From: Pseudomonadota bacterium
GTDB taxonomy: Bacteria; Campylobacterota; Campylobacteria; Campylobacterales; Sulfurospirillaceae
Direction: 5' to 3'
DNA length: 64,000 nucleotides
NCBI GenBank assembly: GCA_017860615.1
Contig: JAGDMU010000003.1
Span: 51,143-115,142, forward strand
Of this stretch, positions 28,310 through 38,521 are shown piece by piece. The notes under the pieces are model-generated. The model did not search any database. It was given only the letters and a program-made list of their open reading frames with translations, and had not been told where the DNA came from. The first letter of the stretch is position 1; each line of letters starts with the position of its first letter. The translations under genes and the position numbers were made by a program.

Positions 28310-29577
28310 GGTGCTTTTTTCTCTTTCAAACATTTTTTAATTGCTTCAATATGTGCAGCAACCTCTTCTTCCATAACATTCTCACCAAAGTATTTCATAA
28401 TATTATACGCCTCTTCACACTGCCCTTGCTTGTAAAACCCCCATGCTAATGAATCGAGGTAATAAGGTGAATTTGGTTCTAATTTTAGGGCTTCTTGTAC
28501 TAAAGCAATTCCTTTTTGGATATTGATATTATGATCAATCAACAAATAGCCGTAGTAATTAAGATAAACAGAATCTTTGAGTAAGCTTGTGACTTCATCA
28601 AACTTTTGAGAAATGGACTGAAGTGCTTCAGGAGAAAGCTTCGTTTTGTTGAGTTCATACTCATAAATAGCCATTTTCCCTAAATAATCGAGATTTTTGC
28701 TCTCATCATAGAGTTTTTCAGCCAAAGTATAGGCTTCTGTAAATTTTTTCTGTGTTGCATAGATTTGAAGCAAAATATCTTGATTAAATCCTGTTTTTTC
28801 CAAAAAGGTTGTAGCCCCTTTGACATCTTTGATATACATCATAAGCTCTACGATTTTTTTAGCAATTTCATCACTTTGCTGCTCTTTATAGAGTTTTTTA
28901 TACGTGGCGATAAGACCTTGAACGTTGCGATCTCGTCCATAGATTTCAATCAATTTAAAGCAGGTGTGATTGCCACAGCCTTCCATGTTTGCATAGGTTT
29001 CAAGATACGCTACTGCATCATCTTTTCGACCTAAAAATCGGTATAAAAGCTCAACGATATTGATCAAAATCTCTTCGCTTTGCTCTTGCTTGTAGGCACT
29101 TTCAAAGTATTTGAGCGCTAAATCATAGGCTTTCATCTGTAAATAAAGATTGCCCGCAATGCTGAGATGTTGTACACTTTTGTCGTATTCAATCAATTTC
29201 AAAATCTCTTTCTCAGCTTCTTCATAGCGCTTTTCTTTCACAAGTTGCCCGACAAGTAAACGGTTAAAGTTTTTCTCCTCAGGGTATTTTGTGATTCCTT
29301 GCATAATCAGATCACGTGCATCTGGATCACCTAAAATAAAAGCAAGTCCTGCATCTTCAGTAAGGTAAACTTTCTTCTGGCTCTGTTCATAGAGTGTATG
29401 ATAAATTTTGCGCGCGTTGACATAATCGCCATTTTGTTGATAATCTAATGCTTGTAAGATAAGATTGTCTTCTTCTTCAAAAACTTTTTTAGTGCTTTCA
29501 CTGGTAACAACAACTTCTTTAGTGGCGCATCCTACCAATAAAAAAAGAACGACTATAAGCGAATAATACCGGGACAT
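28306..29577 (-). CDS. TPR-repeat lipoprotein
   Basis: Lipobox LLVGCATK; tandem TPR-like helices. Confidence 0.85.
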   Translation of the reverse strand: MSRYYSLIVVLFLLVGCATKEVVVTSESTKKVFEEEDNLILQALDYQQNGDYVNARKIYHTLYEQSQKKVYLTEDAGLAFILGDPDARDLIMQGITKYPEEKNFNRLLVGQLVKEKRYEEAEKEILKLIEYDKSVQHLSIAGNLYLQMKAYDLALKYFESAYKQEQSEEILINIVELLYRFLGRKDDAVAYLETYANMEGCGNHTCFKLIEIYGRDRNVQGLIATYKKLYKEQQSDEIAKKIVELMMYIKDVKGATTFLEKTGFNQDILLQIYATQKKFTEAYTLAEKLYDESKNLDYLGKMAIYEYELNKTKLSPEALQSISQKFDEVTSLLKDSVYLNYYGYLLIDHNINIQKGIALVQEALKLEPNSPYYLDSLAWGFYKQGQCEEAYNIMKYFGENVMEEEVAAHIEAIKKCLKEKKAP

Positions 29578-29933
29578 TCTGCAACTACCTCGTCAATGTT
29601 TTCTTTAAAATATTCCCAAAATGGGAATGTACGGCACTGTGAAGGGCGTACGTCGTAGATACGACACATCTTTTTTTCCATATCGAAAAAGACGCAACCA
29701 TAGCCGCCTTCGTACATGATCTCTTTAATCGTGAAACGATAGCGAATTTTTAGTAAATAGTCATTGATAAACGCCTCTTTTGTAAGAGAAAGTTTTTCTG
29801 CAATAGCGCTTATCTCTTCTTGGGTAACCCATATGTACCCACTCTCCCCTACACAACATTTTCCAGAGCAACTTTGACATGCTTTTGGATCAAATGCATA
29901 AGGATATCCTTCGCAGTGCATTAATTTTGCCAT
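29553..29933 (-). CDS. YkgJ-family cysteine cluster protein
   Basis: ACQSCSGKCCVGESGYIW, CRIYDVRPSQCRTFPFW. Confidence 0.9.
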   Translation of the reverse strand: MAKLMHCEGYPYAFDPKACQSCSGKCCVGESGYIWVTQEEISAIAEKLSLTKEAFINDYLLKIRYRFTIKEIMYEGGYGCVFFDMEKKMCRIYDVRPSQCRTFPFWEYFKENIDEVVAECPGIIRL

Positions 29934-30619
29934 GTGACACTCTGTGTTTGAGACTGTTTAAAAATGGCTTGAACACGCTCGCTAAATACTTCATCTTTAT
30001 AGATAAACAATGGTGGATGTACTTTACAAAGTGCTTTGGAATTTTTACGTGCGCGAATAAGCACTAAAGATGCCTCTTTCTCCTCTTTGGGATGAACAAA
30101 ACAGATATTCTCAACATTGAGTCCATTACTAAGCAGGGATGCCATGAGGTGGTCTAACTGTTTAGCATCGTAGCAAAAGCAAAAATACCCACGATTGGAG
30201 AGTGTCTTAGTGACCTTGCTTGCAAAAGCTTCAAAAGGAAGTGCACTGCTATGACGACTTAAAGAAAGTGCAGTATCTTCGCTCTTCTCCCCACCTTTGT
30301 GATAAAAAGGAGGATTTGAAACGATCATATCCCATTTGTGTTCGAATTTTGTCTTCAAAAAATCGTTACATGTAACACTAGCAATTGCTATACCATTTTG
30401 CTCTGCATTAGCATGTGCAATCGTACAGTTTAGTTCTTGGATATCTAAAAGATGCATCTTCACATGAGGAAAATCACGTTTAAGCAAAAGCCCCAAAATA
30501 CCACATCCACACCCTACATCAAGAATCTCGCCTTTGGGTGCGAAAGAGCTGATAAAATCATACAGTAAAAGCGTGTCACTGTTGTAACGATACCCACGTT
30601 CAGGTTGAAATAAATTCAT
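29921..30619 (-). CDS. SAM-dependent methyltransferase, tRNA1(Val) A37 N6-methyltransferase-like
   Basis: LYDFISSFAPKGEILDVGCGCGILGLLL, IVSNPPFYHKG. Confidence 0.87.
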   Translation of the reverse strand: MNLFQPERGYRYNSDTLLLYDFISSFAPKGEILDVGCGCGILGLLLKRDFPHVKMHLLDIQELNCTIAHANAEQNGIAIASVTCNDFLKTKFEHKWDMIVSNPPFYHKGGEKSEDTALSLSRHSSALPFEAFASKVTKTLSNRGYFCFCYDAKQLDHLMASLLSNGLNVENICFVHPKEEKEASLVLIRARKNSKALCKVHPPLFIYKDEVFSERVQAIFKQSQTQSVTWQN

Positions 30620-30622
30620 AGT

Positions 30623-33600
30623 TTAATGATATACCCTGATTTGAAAGCCTCTCGCTTTATCTTGCTCTATGTTAGAAAGTGCATAGCTGATCTTTGCACC
30701 CTCTCCCACGTAAGATTCAACAAGCTCACCACCCGCTTTTGCTCGTGCTTTTCCAAGACCAATGTTTGCAAGCCCGCTAATACGGTCAATCTCAGTGTCT
30801 TCAACTCCCACTTTTTTACTTTTAATCAATTTAAGTGAAGCAAAACCACCGTTATCAACAATCGGTGCAACTTCAAAGAAGTACGAACTGTCGTACTTCG
30901 CTAGGAACGTTTGCACCTCTTTTTTACATGTTTCTGAAATGGCATTAACCCCTGTGCCCATATCAGTACAGGTCACTTTATCGATCATCGTTAATTTTTG
31001 ACCTTTTGGTGCAGGAGATGATGAAGTCTTAGCCACAGTAACTTTTGGCGCTGTTGTCTCTAAAAGCTTGATTTTTTCATTCAATGTTTTAATCGTCTGT
31101 TCATTAGACGCAATGCGTTTATTAAGTTCATCTTGGCTTTGGGCTAGTGCACTCTCTTTTTGTTTCAGCTCTTTTTCCAATGCGATAATTTTAAGTGTTT
31201 CATCTTTTTTACTTGCACCCAGTTGTGTCTCTTTGGCTTTAAGCTCCGCTTGCAAGGCTTTGGTTGCTTCTAAATGCTGAAGTTCTTTTTGTTTGAATTC
31301 ATCTTTGAGCTTTGTTAAACTCTCTTCCAAAGAAGCTTTGAGTGCTTCTGTCTTTTTATAGTTCTCTTTATTAGCAACGATAGTTGCTTCTTTGGCTTTA
31401 AGCTCTTTTTCTAAAGCAATGCTTTTAAGTGTCTCTTCTTTATTGGAAGCGTTCAATTGACTCTCTTTTGCCTTGATTTCACCTTGAAGGGCTTTAATCT
31501 CAGCAAGACGTTGAAGCTCTTTTTGTTTAAACTCTTCTTTGGTTTTTGTGAGATTCTCTTCTGTTGAGGCTTTTAAGCCTTCAAGTTTTTTAACCCCTTC
31601 TTTACTCGCGACAATCGCTGCTTCCTTGGCTTTTAACTCTTTCTCTTTTTCTTTGATAATATCTAAATACTCAATCTCTTTACGACGTAGTTCATCTTTA
31701 AGACTAACCATTTTGGCATCTTCACTGATACGATTTTTTTCAAAGGTTGCAACTTTGGCTTTAAGCTCTTCAACCTGTTTATTGGTTGCTTTGGTAGCAT
31801 TATCTTCGGCATCTTTGAGTTTTACATGCAAGGTTTGAATGGTTCCTTCATGACGAGCATTTTCGGTTTGAATTTTTTGAAGCTCAATCGCTTTGGTTTT
31901 AATCTCTTTTTCTAAAGCAGCGATTTTGAGGGCTTCTTCTTTTCTATTGGAAACAATAGCCGCTTCTTTGTCTTTAATATCCGCTTGTAAAAGCTGAATT
32001 TTAGCGATATAGTCACCCTCTTTTGTTTTAGTAGTGTTTCTTAGTTCATCCAAAGAAGCACGAAGCTCTTTTAGTTTTGATTCATCACTCTCTTTAGACT
32101 TTTGAGTTTCTGTTCTAAACGCAACAATTTGTGTTTTTAGGCTTTGAAGTTCTTTCTCTTTTTCGTCATTTTTCAGTTTCAACTCATTGTTAGATGCTGT
32201 AAGTTCAGTGACATGGAACTGTATGCGTTCGTTATTCTCTTTAGCCGTCGCTTTGTATTCGTTCAGTTGTTTATCAAGCTTTTCAACAAGTTCTTTTTTT
32301 GAGGCATCAAAGTTAGCAATTTTTTCATTAAAGACTTTATAGTTTTTGTTATGAATTTTATCGTTTTCATCAACGCGTTTTTTAACTTCAGCTTCAAAAT
32401 TAAGCTTTTCACTGTTCAAAAATGCAATTTTATCGTTTAACTCTTTGATACTACTCTCTTTTTTAGCAATTTCTTCTTTAAGCTTTAAAATAGAGGTATT
32501 TAAGGCTTTTTCGCTATTTTGCGCGTTTTCTTCAAGCATTTTGTTAGTAGCGCTAAGCTCTTTGTTGAGTTTTTTCTCATCTTCAAGATAGGTTCTAAAT
32601 TTGTTAAAGTCTTTTTCATTCTCAAGCATTAAAGCATCAATATGCTTTTTAGCGCTTGCAAGTTCACTATTAATCCCTTTTATCTTCTCTTCTTGAAGTG
32701 CCATTTTTTTCACATGATCTTCATCTTGCATCGCCATATCTTGGCGATTCTTTGCTATGAGTTTTTCAGTATCGACTTTAAGTTGTTCGATTGTTTTGGC
32801 GTATTTAGCAATTTCTTCTTTATGTTTTTGCTCATTGATAACCAGTGTTTGAGTCTGTTTACTCATAAGCTCATTTTTCTCTTTAGCCGCTTGAACTATC
32901 TCTTCTTTGAGCTTATTAATCTCATCTTGTTTGCGGACAAAAGCGGTTTTAGCCGTTTCATTATTGGTGTTAATTTGCTCATTTAAAAGAACAATTTGGT
33001 CATTTAAGAATTTGATTTTCTCTTTATAGTCTGTCAATTTTGACTGTTCATCTTCTCGTGCTTGTTTAATCGCAATATGTTTTTTCTCTTCATCTTCAAT
33101 CGCTTTAGCTTTAAGCTCTTCGATTTGACCTCTTAAGGTGTTGGCTTCGATGTTTGCTTTTTGTGAAATCACAACATTCTCTTTTTGCAGTTCATTGATT
33201 TTCATGGTTAAATCGCTGATATTGCGGTAATGTTGCTGTTCGGCTTCGTTAAGGCGCTCTGTATTTTTATTGGTCCATTGACTGCGTTGCTCTTCAAGTT
33301 CATTTTGTTGTTCGTCAAGTTTTTTAGAGAGTTCATTTTTTTCATTCGCCATCAGCAAGTTGTCGTGTTGAACAAAAAGCAGTGTTTTTTGCAATTTATT
33401 GATCATGCGTTTAAAATCTTGTTTGGTAAGTTCCGATTCCGCGATTGGATTACCTTTCTCATCATAGTAGGCATCTTCAAAAAGATTGCCATCTTTGCTC
33501 TGCTCAATAGTGGCTTCTTTGTCTATATATTGCTTTTGTATGTCAAGGGGTAAGTCACTAAATTTAACATCATTTTTACTGATGTATTTTTCTGTGAGCT

Positions 33601-33718
33601 CATCAAAGGAGATACCACCAAAATTACCATATTGGACGGAGGCAAAGCCTCCGACTACAATAACGAATCCAAGAGCAATATTTAAAATCTGCGAAGAAGA
33701 AAGAGCAATTTTTGCCAT
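30623..33718 (-). CDS. Large coiled-coil membrane-anchored protein (1031 aa) with N-terminal TM and globular C-terminal domain
   Basis: TM ILNIALGFVIVVGGFASV; ~800 aa Lys/Glu-rich coiled coil with internal repeats; C-terminal region KVTCTDMGTGVNAISETCKKEV... Confidence 0.85.
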   Translation of the reverse strand: MAKIALSSSQILNIALGFVIVVGGFASVQYGNFGGISFDELTEKYISKNDVKFSDLPLDIQKQYIDKEATIEQSKDGNLFEDAYYDEKGNPIAESELTKQDFKRMINKLQKTLLFVQHDNLLMANEKNELSKKLDEQQNELEEQRSQWTNKNTERLNEAEQQHYRNISDLTMKINELQKENVVISQKANIEANTLRGQIEELKAKAIEDEEKKHIAIKQAREDEQSKLTDYKEKIKFLNDQIVLLNEQINTNNETAKTAFVRKQDEINKLKEEIVQAAKEKNELMSKQTQTLVINEQKHKEEIAKYAKTIEQLKVDTEKLIAKNRQDMAMQDEDHVKKMALQEEKIKGINSELASAKKHIDALMLENEKDFNKFRTYLEDEKKLNKELSATNKMLEENAQNSEKALNTSILKLKEEIAKKESSIKELNDKIAFLNSEKLNFEAEVKKRVDENDKIHNKNYKVFNEKIANFDASKKELVEKLDKQLNEYKATAKENNERIQFHVTELTASNNELKLKNDEKEKELQSLKTQIVAFRTETQKSKESDESKLKELRASLDELRNTTKTKEGDYIAKIQLLQADIKDKEAAIVSNRKEEALKIAALEKEIKTKAIELQKIQTENARHEGTIQTLHVKLKDAEDNATKATNKQVEELKAKVATFEKNRISEDAKMVSLKDELRRKEIEYLDIIKEKEKELKAKEAAIVASKEGVKKLEGLKASTEENLTKTKEEFKQKELQRLAEIKALQGEIKAKESQLNASNKEETLKSIALEKELKAKEATIVANKENYKKTEALKASLEESLTKLKDEFKQKELQHLEATKALQAELKAKETQLGASKKDETLKIIALEKELKQKESALAQSQDELNKRIASNEQTIKTLNEKIKLLETTAPKVTVAKTSSSPAPKGQKLTMIDKVTCTDMGTGVNAISETCKKEVQTFLAKYDSSYFFEVAPIVDNGGFASLKLIKSKKVGVEDTEIDRISGLANIGLGKARAKAGGELVESYVGEGAKISYALSNIEQDKARGFQIRVYH
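31069..31590 (-). repeat. Internal 78-aa (234-nt) tandem duplication in the coiled-coil gene
   Basis: EFKQKELQRLAEIKALQGEIKAKESQLNASNKEETLKSIALEKELKAKE... repeated as EFKQKELQHLEATKALQAELKAKETQLGASKKDETLKIIALEKELKQKE...; DNA offset 234 nt; boundaries approximate. Confidence 0.8.
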
Positions 33719-33734
33719 TAATACAATGCCTTCA

Positions 33735-34688
33735 TTATTTTGAATTTAAGATGTGTGAAACAATTTGGTATGCATGATTGAGTGCTATAGCAATACTTCC
33801 ACCACTTTTAACGGCAATGTCACCTGCTAAATATAGCCCTTTGGTTTTCGTCTCATAGTTTTCATCAAACTCTGGTTTACCTTCGCTATCAAGCGTGATG
33901 CCGCATTTTCTGAGAAAATCAACAGGAGTGGTCCCGCCAATAGCATAAACGACACGATCATAAATCGTATGATAACCATCGGTAAAGTTAACTTTAACAA
34001 GACCGTTTTCATTTTCAATAGAGACAATATCCATACCAAGGCGGAGACGTAGTTTTTCTTCTCCATTATACTCGTGGATCATTTTTAGATTAATTTCGTT
34101 GAGTCTGCTAAACGTATCGCGGCGGTAATTTACCGTTACGTTATTACTTTTGGATAGCTCAATCGCGTACTCAATAGCTGAATTTCCACCACCGACAATG
34201 AGGAGTTTTTCACCTTGTGAGCATTTATCGAGATTAAAGTTAATGCGCTCTTTTAAAGAAATAGGCAGTGTGTAGTCTGGTTTATTAGGCTTGCCCATGG
34301 TGCCGATTGCTACAATGACATTTTTAGCTCGATATCCTGCTTTTGTCGTAACAATGTGAAATTCATCACCCTCTTTCGTAATACTTTCCACTTCACTGTT
34401 AAACGCTGAATCAATTTCGCCTGAATCCAAAAGTGAATCAAAATAGTTGAGTGTACTCTCTTTGGTGCCATCACGAAAGTCGATAGAACCTTTAAGCTCG
34501 ATATCTTGACCTTTGTAGTTTTTGTCGACGCGTTTATTGTCTTTGTAAAATTTACGAATGGTTTGTGAATGGTTATCACCTTTCTCAATCATCATAATAT
34601 GTTTGAGACCAAGCACTTTAGCTTCAACTGCCGCACCAATACCACCAGGTCCCCCACCGATAATTACTAAGTCATAAATCTGCAACAT
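33735..34688 (-). CDS. NAD(P)/FAD-dependent oxidoreductase, thioredoxin reductase-like
   Basis: DLVIIGGGPGGIGAAVEA, LLIVGGGNSAIEYAIEL, GLYLAGDIAVKSGGSIAIALNH. Confidence 0.88.
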   Translation of the reverse strand: MLQIYDLVIIGGGPGGIGAAVEAKVLGLKHIMMIEKGDNHSQTIRKFYKDNKRVDKNYKGQDIELKGSIDFRDGTKESTLNYFDSLLDSGEIDSAFNSEVESITKEGDEFHIVTTKAGYRAKNVIVAIGTMGKPNKPDYTLPISLKERINFNLDKCSQGEKLLIVGGGNSAIEYAIELSKSNNVTVNYRRDTFSRLNEINLKMIHEYNGEEKLRLRLGMDIVSIENENGLVKVNFTDGYHTIYDRVVYAIGGTTPVDFLRKCGITLDSEGKPEFDENYETKTKGLYLAGDIAVKSGGSIAIALNHAYQIVSHILNSK

Positions 34689-34810
34689 CGTATCTTTTCC
34701 TTATTCTATTTTATCTTCTAATGTAATGATTATACTCTGAACATACTTATGACACATTAAATATAAAAAGTGTAAAATCCCATCAAATGCCATTCTAAGG
34801 AAGAATTAAC

Positions 34811-36046
34811 GTGCAAACTTTTTTAAAATATGCCAAATCTGCGAGTCGAATTATCGCGACACTTGATCCTCAAACAAAAAATGATGTTTTAGCACACATG
34901 GCAGATGCTTTGGAAGCGCACAGTGAACGTATTATGAGTGAAAACCAAAAAGATTTAGAAGAAGCTAAAAAAAACAATCTAAGCTCCGCTCTTGTTGATA
35001 GGCTTTTACTTAACCCAAAACGCATTGGCGAGATGGCAAAAGCAATCCGTGAAATTGCAGTACTTAAAGAGCCAGTCGGGCGTGTACTTGAGGGTTGGGT
35101 TGTTCCTAGTGGCATCAGAATTGAGAAAGTAAGCATTCCTATTGGTGTTGTAGGCATCATCTATGAAAGTCGCCCTAACGTCACTAGTGATACCGCAGCA
35201 CTCTGCTTTAAAAGTGGCAATGCGTGTGTGCTTAAAGGTGGTAAAGAGGCGTTTTACAGCAATGCCATCATTGCTTCTATCTTGCAAGAAGTTCTTGAAA
35301 AACATAATCTTCCTAAAGAGATCATTTCACTTCTGCCAGATTCCAGTCGTGAAGGGGTTGCAAAGCTTATTAAAATGGACAAATTTGTCGATCTCATCAT
35401 TCCTCGTGGTGGAGAAGCACTCATTCGCTTTGTCAGTGAAAATGCCACGGTTCCTGTGGTCAAACATGACAAAGGTGTTTGCCATACGTATGTCGATAAA
35501 GAGGCGAATTTAGAGCAAGCGATTGAGATTGTTTTAAATGCCAAATGCCAACGCCCAAGTGCGTGTAATTCACTGGAAACACTTTTGGTACATGAAGCAA
35601 TTGCAAAAAGCTTTTTACCACGGATGAAAGAGGCACTTGAGCTTACAGGTGCACAGATTAAAGGGTGTGAAAAAACGCAAAGACTTTTACATGTAAAGCC
35701 TGCAAACGATGAAGATTACCATACCGAGCATCTGAGCAATGCGCTGAGTATTAAAATCGTAGAGAGTGTCGATGAAGCGATCGCTCATATTGCTGAGTTT
35801 GGGTCTTCCCACTCCGAAGCCATTTTGAGTGAAAATTACAGCATGGTTGAGCGCTTTTTAAATGAAGTGGACGCAGCCTGTGTGTATGCTAATGCCTCTA
35901 CACGCTTTACCGATGGTGGTGAGTTTGGGTTTGGCGCGGAAGTGGGGATCAGTACCAATAAACTTCACGCACGAGGCCCTATGGGCATCAATGATTTGAC
36001 CACGTATAAGTTCAAAGTGTATGGAAAAGGGCAAATTCGCGCATGA
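34811..36046 (+). CDS. proA: Glutamate-5-semialdehyde dehydrogenase (gamma-glutamyl phosphate reductase)
   Basis: IPIGVVGIIYESRPNVTSDTAALCFKSGNACVLKGGKEA, RPSACNSLETLLVH, FGFGAEVGISTNKLHARGPMG. Confidence 0.95.
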   Translation: MQTFLKYAKSASRIIATLDPQTKNDVLAHMADALEAHSERIMSENQKDLEEAKKNNLSSALVDRLLLNPKRIGEMAKAIREIAVLKEPVGRVLEGWVVPSGIRIEKVSIPIGVVGIIYESRPNVTSDTAALCFKSGNACVLKGGKEAFYSNAIIASILQEVLEKHNLPKEIISLLPDSSREGVAKLIKMDKFVDLIIPRGGEALIRFVSENATVPVVKHDKGVCHTYVDKEANLEQAIEIVLNAKCQRPSACNSLETLLVHEAIAKSFLPRMKEALELTGAQIKGCEKTQRLLHVKPANDEDYHTEHLSNALSIKIVESVDEAIAHIAEFGSSHSEAILSENYSMVERFLNEVDAACVYANASTRFTDGGEFGFGAEVGISTNKLHARGPMGINDLTTYKFKVYGKGQIRA

Positions 36047-36621
36047 ATAAAGAGGTTTTACGCGTTGAAAACCTTACATTTGGATACCCAAATTCCAAGC
36101 TTTTGTACCATGACTTCTCTTTACATGTAAAGGTGGGAGAAGTTGTTGCTATCTTAGGTGCAAGTGGAAGTGGGAAAAGTACGCTTTTTGAACTTGTGGC
36201 GGGAAATCTCAAAGCCAAAAGTGGCACGATAACTGCGGCTAAACTTTCACAGATTTTTCAAGATCCTTACACATCATTTCACCCAACATACACCATCATC
36301 AATCAAATCAGCGATGTTGCTCCTTTGCATGACTTGCATCAACTCTGTCACGCGCTTGACCTCGACCCTGATGTCTTGGCTCAAAAACCCCATCAACTCA
36401 GTGGTGGACAGCTTCAAAGATGCTCTATTTTAAGGGCTTTGTTGATGAAACCTTCACTTCTTTTAGCCGATGAGCCAACCTCTGCACTCGATAACATTAC
36501 AGGCTTGCATGTTATGCAACTTTTGATGCAGTTTTTAGACCAAGTGGGCATTTTACTGATTACTCACGATAAAAACTTAGCATCATGGTGTAGTGATCGT
36601 ATGATCGAATTAAAATCTTAA
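36043..36621 (+). CDS. Orphan ABC transporter ATP-binding protein
   Basis: [49 protein letters not shown]; no permease adjacent. Confidence 0.9.
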   Translation: MNKEVLRVENLTFGYPNSKLLYHDFSLHVKVGEVVAILGASGSGKSTLFELVAGNLKAKSGTITAAKLSQIFQDPYTSFHPTYTIINQISDVAPLHDLHQLCHALDLDPDVLAQKPHQLSGGQLQRCSILRALLMKPSLLLADEPTSALDNITGLHVMQLLMQFLDQVGILLITHDKNLASWCSDRMIELKS

Positions 36622-36633
36622 ATTAGGAATAGA

Positions 36634-37254
36634 ATGCACGTTATTATTGACTGGATTGTTCAAACCGTAGGCGTACTGGGTTATTTTGGTATTTTTGTGA
36701 TGATGGCGATTGAAAGTAGTATTTTTCCGCTTCCAAGTGAAGTGGTGATGATTCCTGCTGGGTATTTGTGTGCTAAAGGTGAAATGGAATTATGGATTGT
36801 CATCGCCCTTGGTACTTTAGGGAGTATCGCAGGTGCATTGCTGAACTATTATTTGGCTGTAAAGTTAGGTCGAAAACTCATTTTGAAGTATGGACATTAC
36901 GTCTTTTTTACACCTGAAACACTGGAAAAAGTAGAGGTATTCTTCAAAACACACGGTTCTTTTTCAACCTTTACGGGAAGGCTCATTCCTGTCATTCGCC
37001 ACTATATTTCACTGCCTGCGGGACTGGCTCGAATGAATCTGGGTCTGTTTTGTTTTTACACAGGCTTTGGTGCTGGAATTTGGGTGAGTGTCTTGACCTT
37101 TTTAGGGTATTTCTTTGGTCAAAACGAAGCCTTACTCAATGAACATCTGCATACTATCACCATTGCTGTGATTGTGTTTATTGTTGTTGCTGGAGTCATT
37201 TATATTTGGCTTCACAAGAAAAAAGAGCGTAAACGTACGTCAAAAAAACATTAA
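36634..37254 (+). CDS. DedA family membrane protein
   Basis: [41 protein letters not shown]. Confidence 0.92.
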   Translation: MHVIIDWIVQTVGVLGYFGIFVMMAIESSIFPLPSEVVMIPAGYLCAKGEMELWIVIALGTLGSIAGALLNYYLAVKLGRKLILKYGHYVFFTPETLEKVEVFFKTHGSFSTFTGRLIPVIRHYISLPAGLARMNLGLFCFYTGFGAGIWVSVLTFLGYFFGQNEALLNEHLHTITIAVIVFIVVAGVIYIWLHKKKERKRTSKKH

Positions 37255-37264
37255 AGGAAAGGCA

Positions 37265-37543
37265 ATGTTCCAAGGTTTAGAATACAGTGATTTTGAAAAA
37301 GCACTCTCAAGCTTGGGCGTTGTCGCTAAAACCGATAAAAAAACCCTGCATAAACTCTACCTCTCGCTTTCCAAAGAGTTTCATCCCGATGCCCCAACTG
37401 GCGATACAGTAAAGTTTCAAGAGATTAACGATGCGTACCGCTTAATTAGGGAGTATATGGAAAATTATCGTTTTGATTTTGATGAAAAAGAGTTTAAAAA
37501 GCAGTATCCCTTCTCTAAAAGCGATTGGCTTAGTGGACGATAG
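37265..37543 (+). CDS. Small DnaJ-domain protein
   Basis: LYLSLSKEFHPDAPTGDTVKFQEINDAYRLI; HPD motif. Confidence 0.85.
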   Translation: MFQGLEYSDFEKALSSLGVVAKTDKKTLHKLYLSLSKEFHPDAPTGDTVKFQEINDAYRLIREYMENYRFDFDEKEFKKQYPFSKSDWLSGR

Positions 37544-37554
37544 TGTTCCTCTTT

Positions 37555-38442
37555 TTAAAACTCAAAAACATCCACATAAATTTGCATTTTATGTTCTTTA
37601 AGCAGTGCCTGGATTTTGTATTTTAGCTCTTTAATATCTTGTTCTATTTCATGTCCCGTTGCATCATCTTTGACATTCATAGAAATAATCAAAAGCACTT
37701 CATTTGAACCTATAAACATACTTCTTACAGCATTGATATGAACTAAAACATTGGACTCTTCTTTAATCAGCTCTTTAATCTGTTTGGTCGTTTTCCTGTC
37801 TAAACTCTCACCTATCAACAGCTTTTTAAGCTCAATAAATAAAATAGTGGATAACCCTATCAAAAGTGAGCCAATCATCAGTGCGGCAATGCCATCAAAA
37901 ATAGGATGAACAAATTCTGAAAGAACCAATCCTAACGTTAAAATCATCAGACCTAACAATGCACCAGAATCTTCAATAAGAACAACTAAGATATGGGATG
38001 AAGAGCTATGTTTGATGGTTGAGAAGATATCTTTAAGCCTAGAATTACTCTCTTTGAGCGCTACTCTTAAAGCACTGGATTCTAGTAAAATCGATAAAAC
38101 AATAATGCCTAAAATCAGTAAAGGATTTTCAATGGGTTGTGGGTCTTGAATACGATGAAAACCTTCATAGAGCGAAAAAAGACCACCCAATAAAAAAAGA
38201 ACTACTGCTACGACAAAAGACCAAAAGAAGTTTGCTTTGCCTTGCCCAAAAGAGTGGTATTCAGAACGTCCTCTTGAAGCTTGTTTTTCACCTAACATGA
38301 CCAAGGCTTGATTTCCGCAATCTGCCGTACTGTGAATCGCTTCTGCCATCATAGAGGCTGAGCCTGTGAAAAACGCTGCCATTCCTTTGGCTATGGCGAT
38401 AACACCATTGGCAAATAATGCAGCTTTAACACTTTTTGACAT
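37555..38442 (-). CDS. Cation diffusion facilitator family transporter
   Basis: MAEAIHSTADCGNQALVMLG, FDGIAALMIGSLLIG; start taken at MSKSVKAALFANG. Confidence 0.9.
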   Translation of the reverse strand: MSKSVKAALFANGVIAIAKGMAAFFTGSASMMAEAIHSTADCGNQALVMLGEKQASRGRSEYHSFGQGKANFFWSFVVAVVLFLLGGLFSLYEGFHRIQDPQPIENPLLILGIIVLSILLESSALRVALKESNSRLKDIFSTIKHSSSSHILVVLIEDSGALLGLMILTLGLVLSEFVHPIFDGIAALMIGSLLIGLSTILFIELKKLLIGESLDRKTTKQIKELIKEESNVLVHINAVRSMFIGSNEVLLIISMNVKDDATGHEIEQDIKELKYKIQALLKEHKMQIYVDVFEF

Positions 38443-38481
38443 TTTAAAATCCTTTGAGCACGAATGATTAAGAAGAAAAAT

Positions 38482-38514
38482 TTTACATGTAAAGGAAAAA
38501 CCTTTACATGTAAA
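38482..38514. terminator. Hairpin TTTACATGTAAAGG-AAAAA-CCTTTACATGTAAA downstream of DAHP synthase
   Basis: Perfect 14-bp arms, 5-nt spacer; arms each contain the 12-bp palindrome TTTACATGTAAA. Confidence 0.55.
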
Positions 38515-38521
38515 GAAGTAT

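Noticed and set aside
30626-33743. Series of + strand ORFs (60-115 aa) opposite the coiled-coil gene
   Set aside because: Low-complexity Leu/Ser/Phe-rich translations are the antisense shadow of Lys/Glu-rich coding sequence; no RBS or homology support
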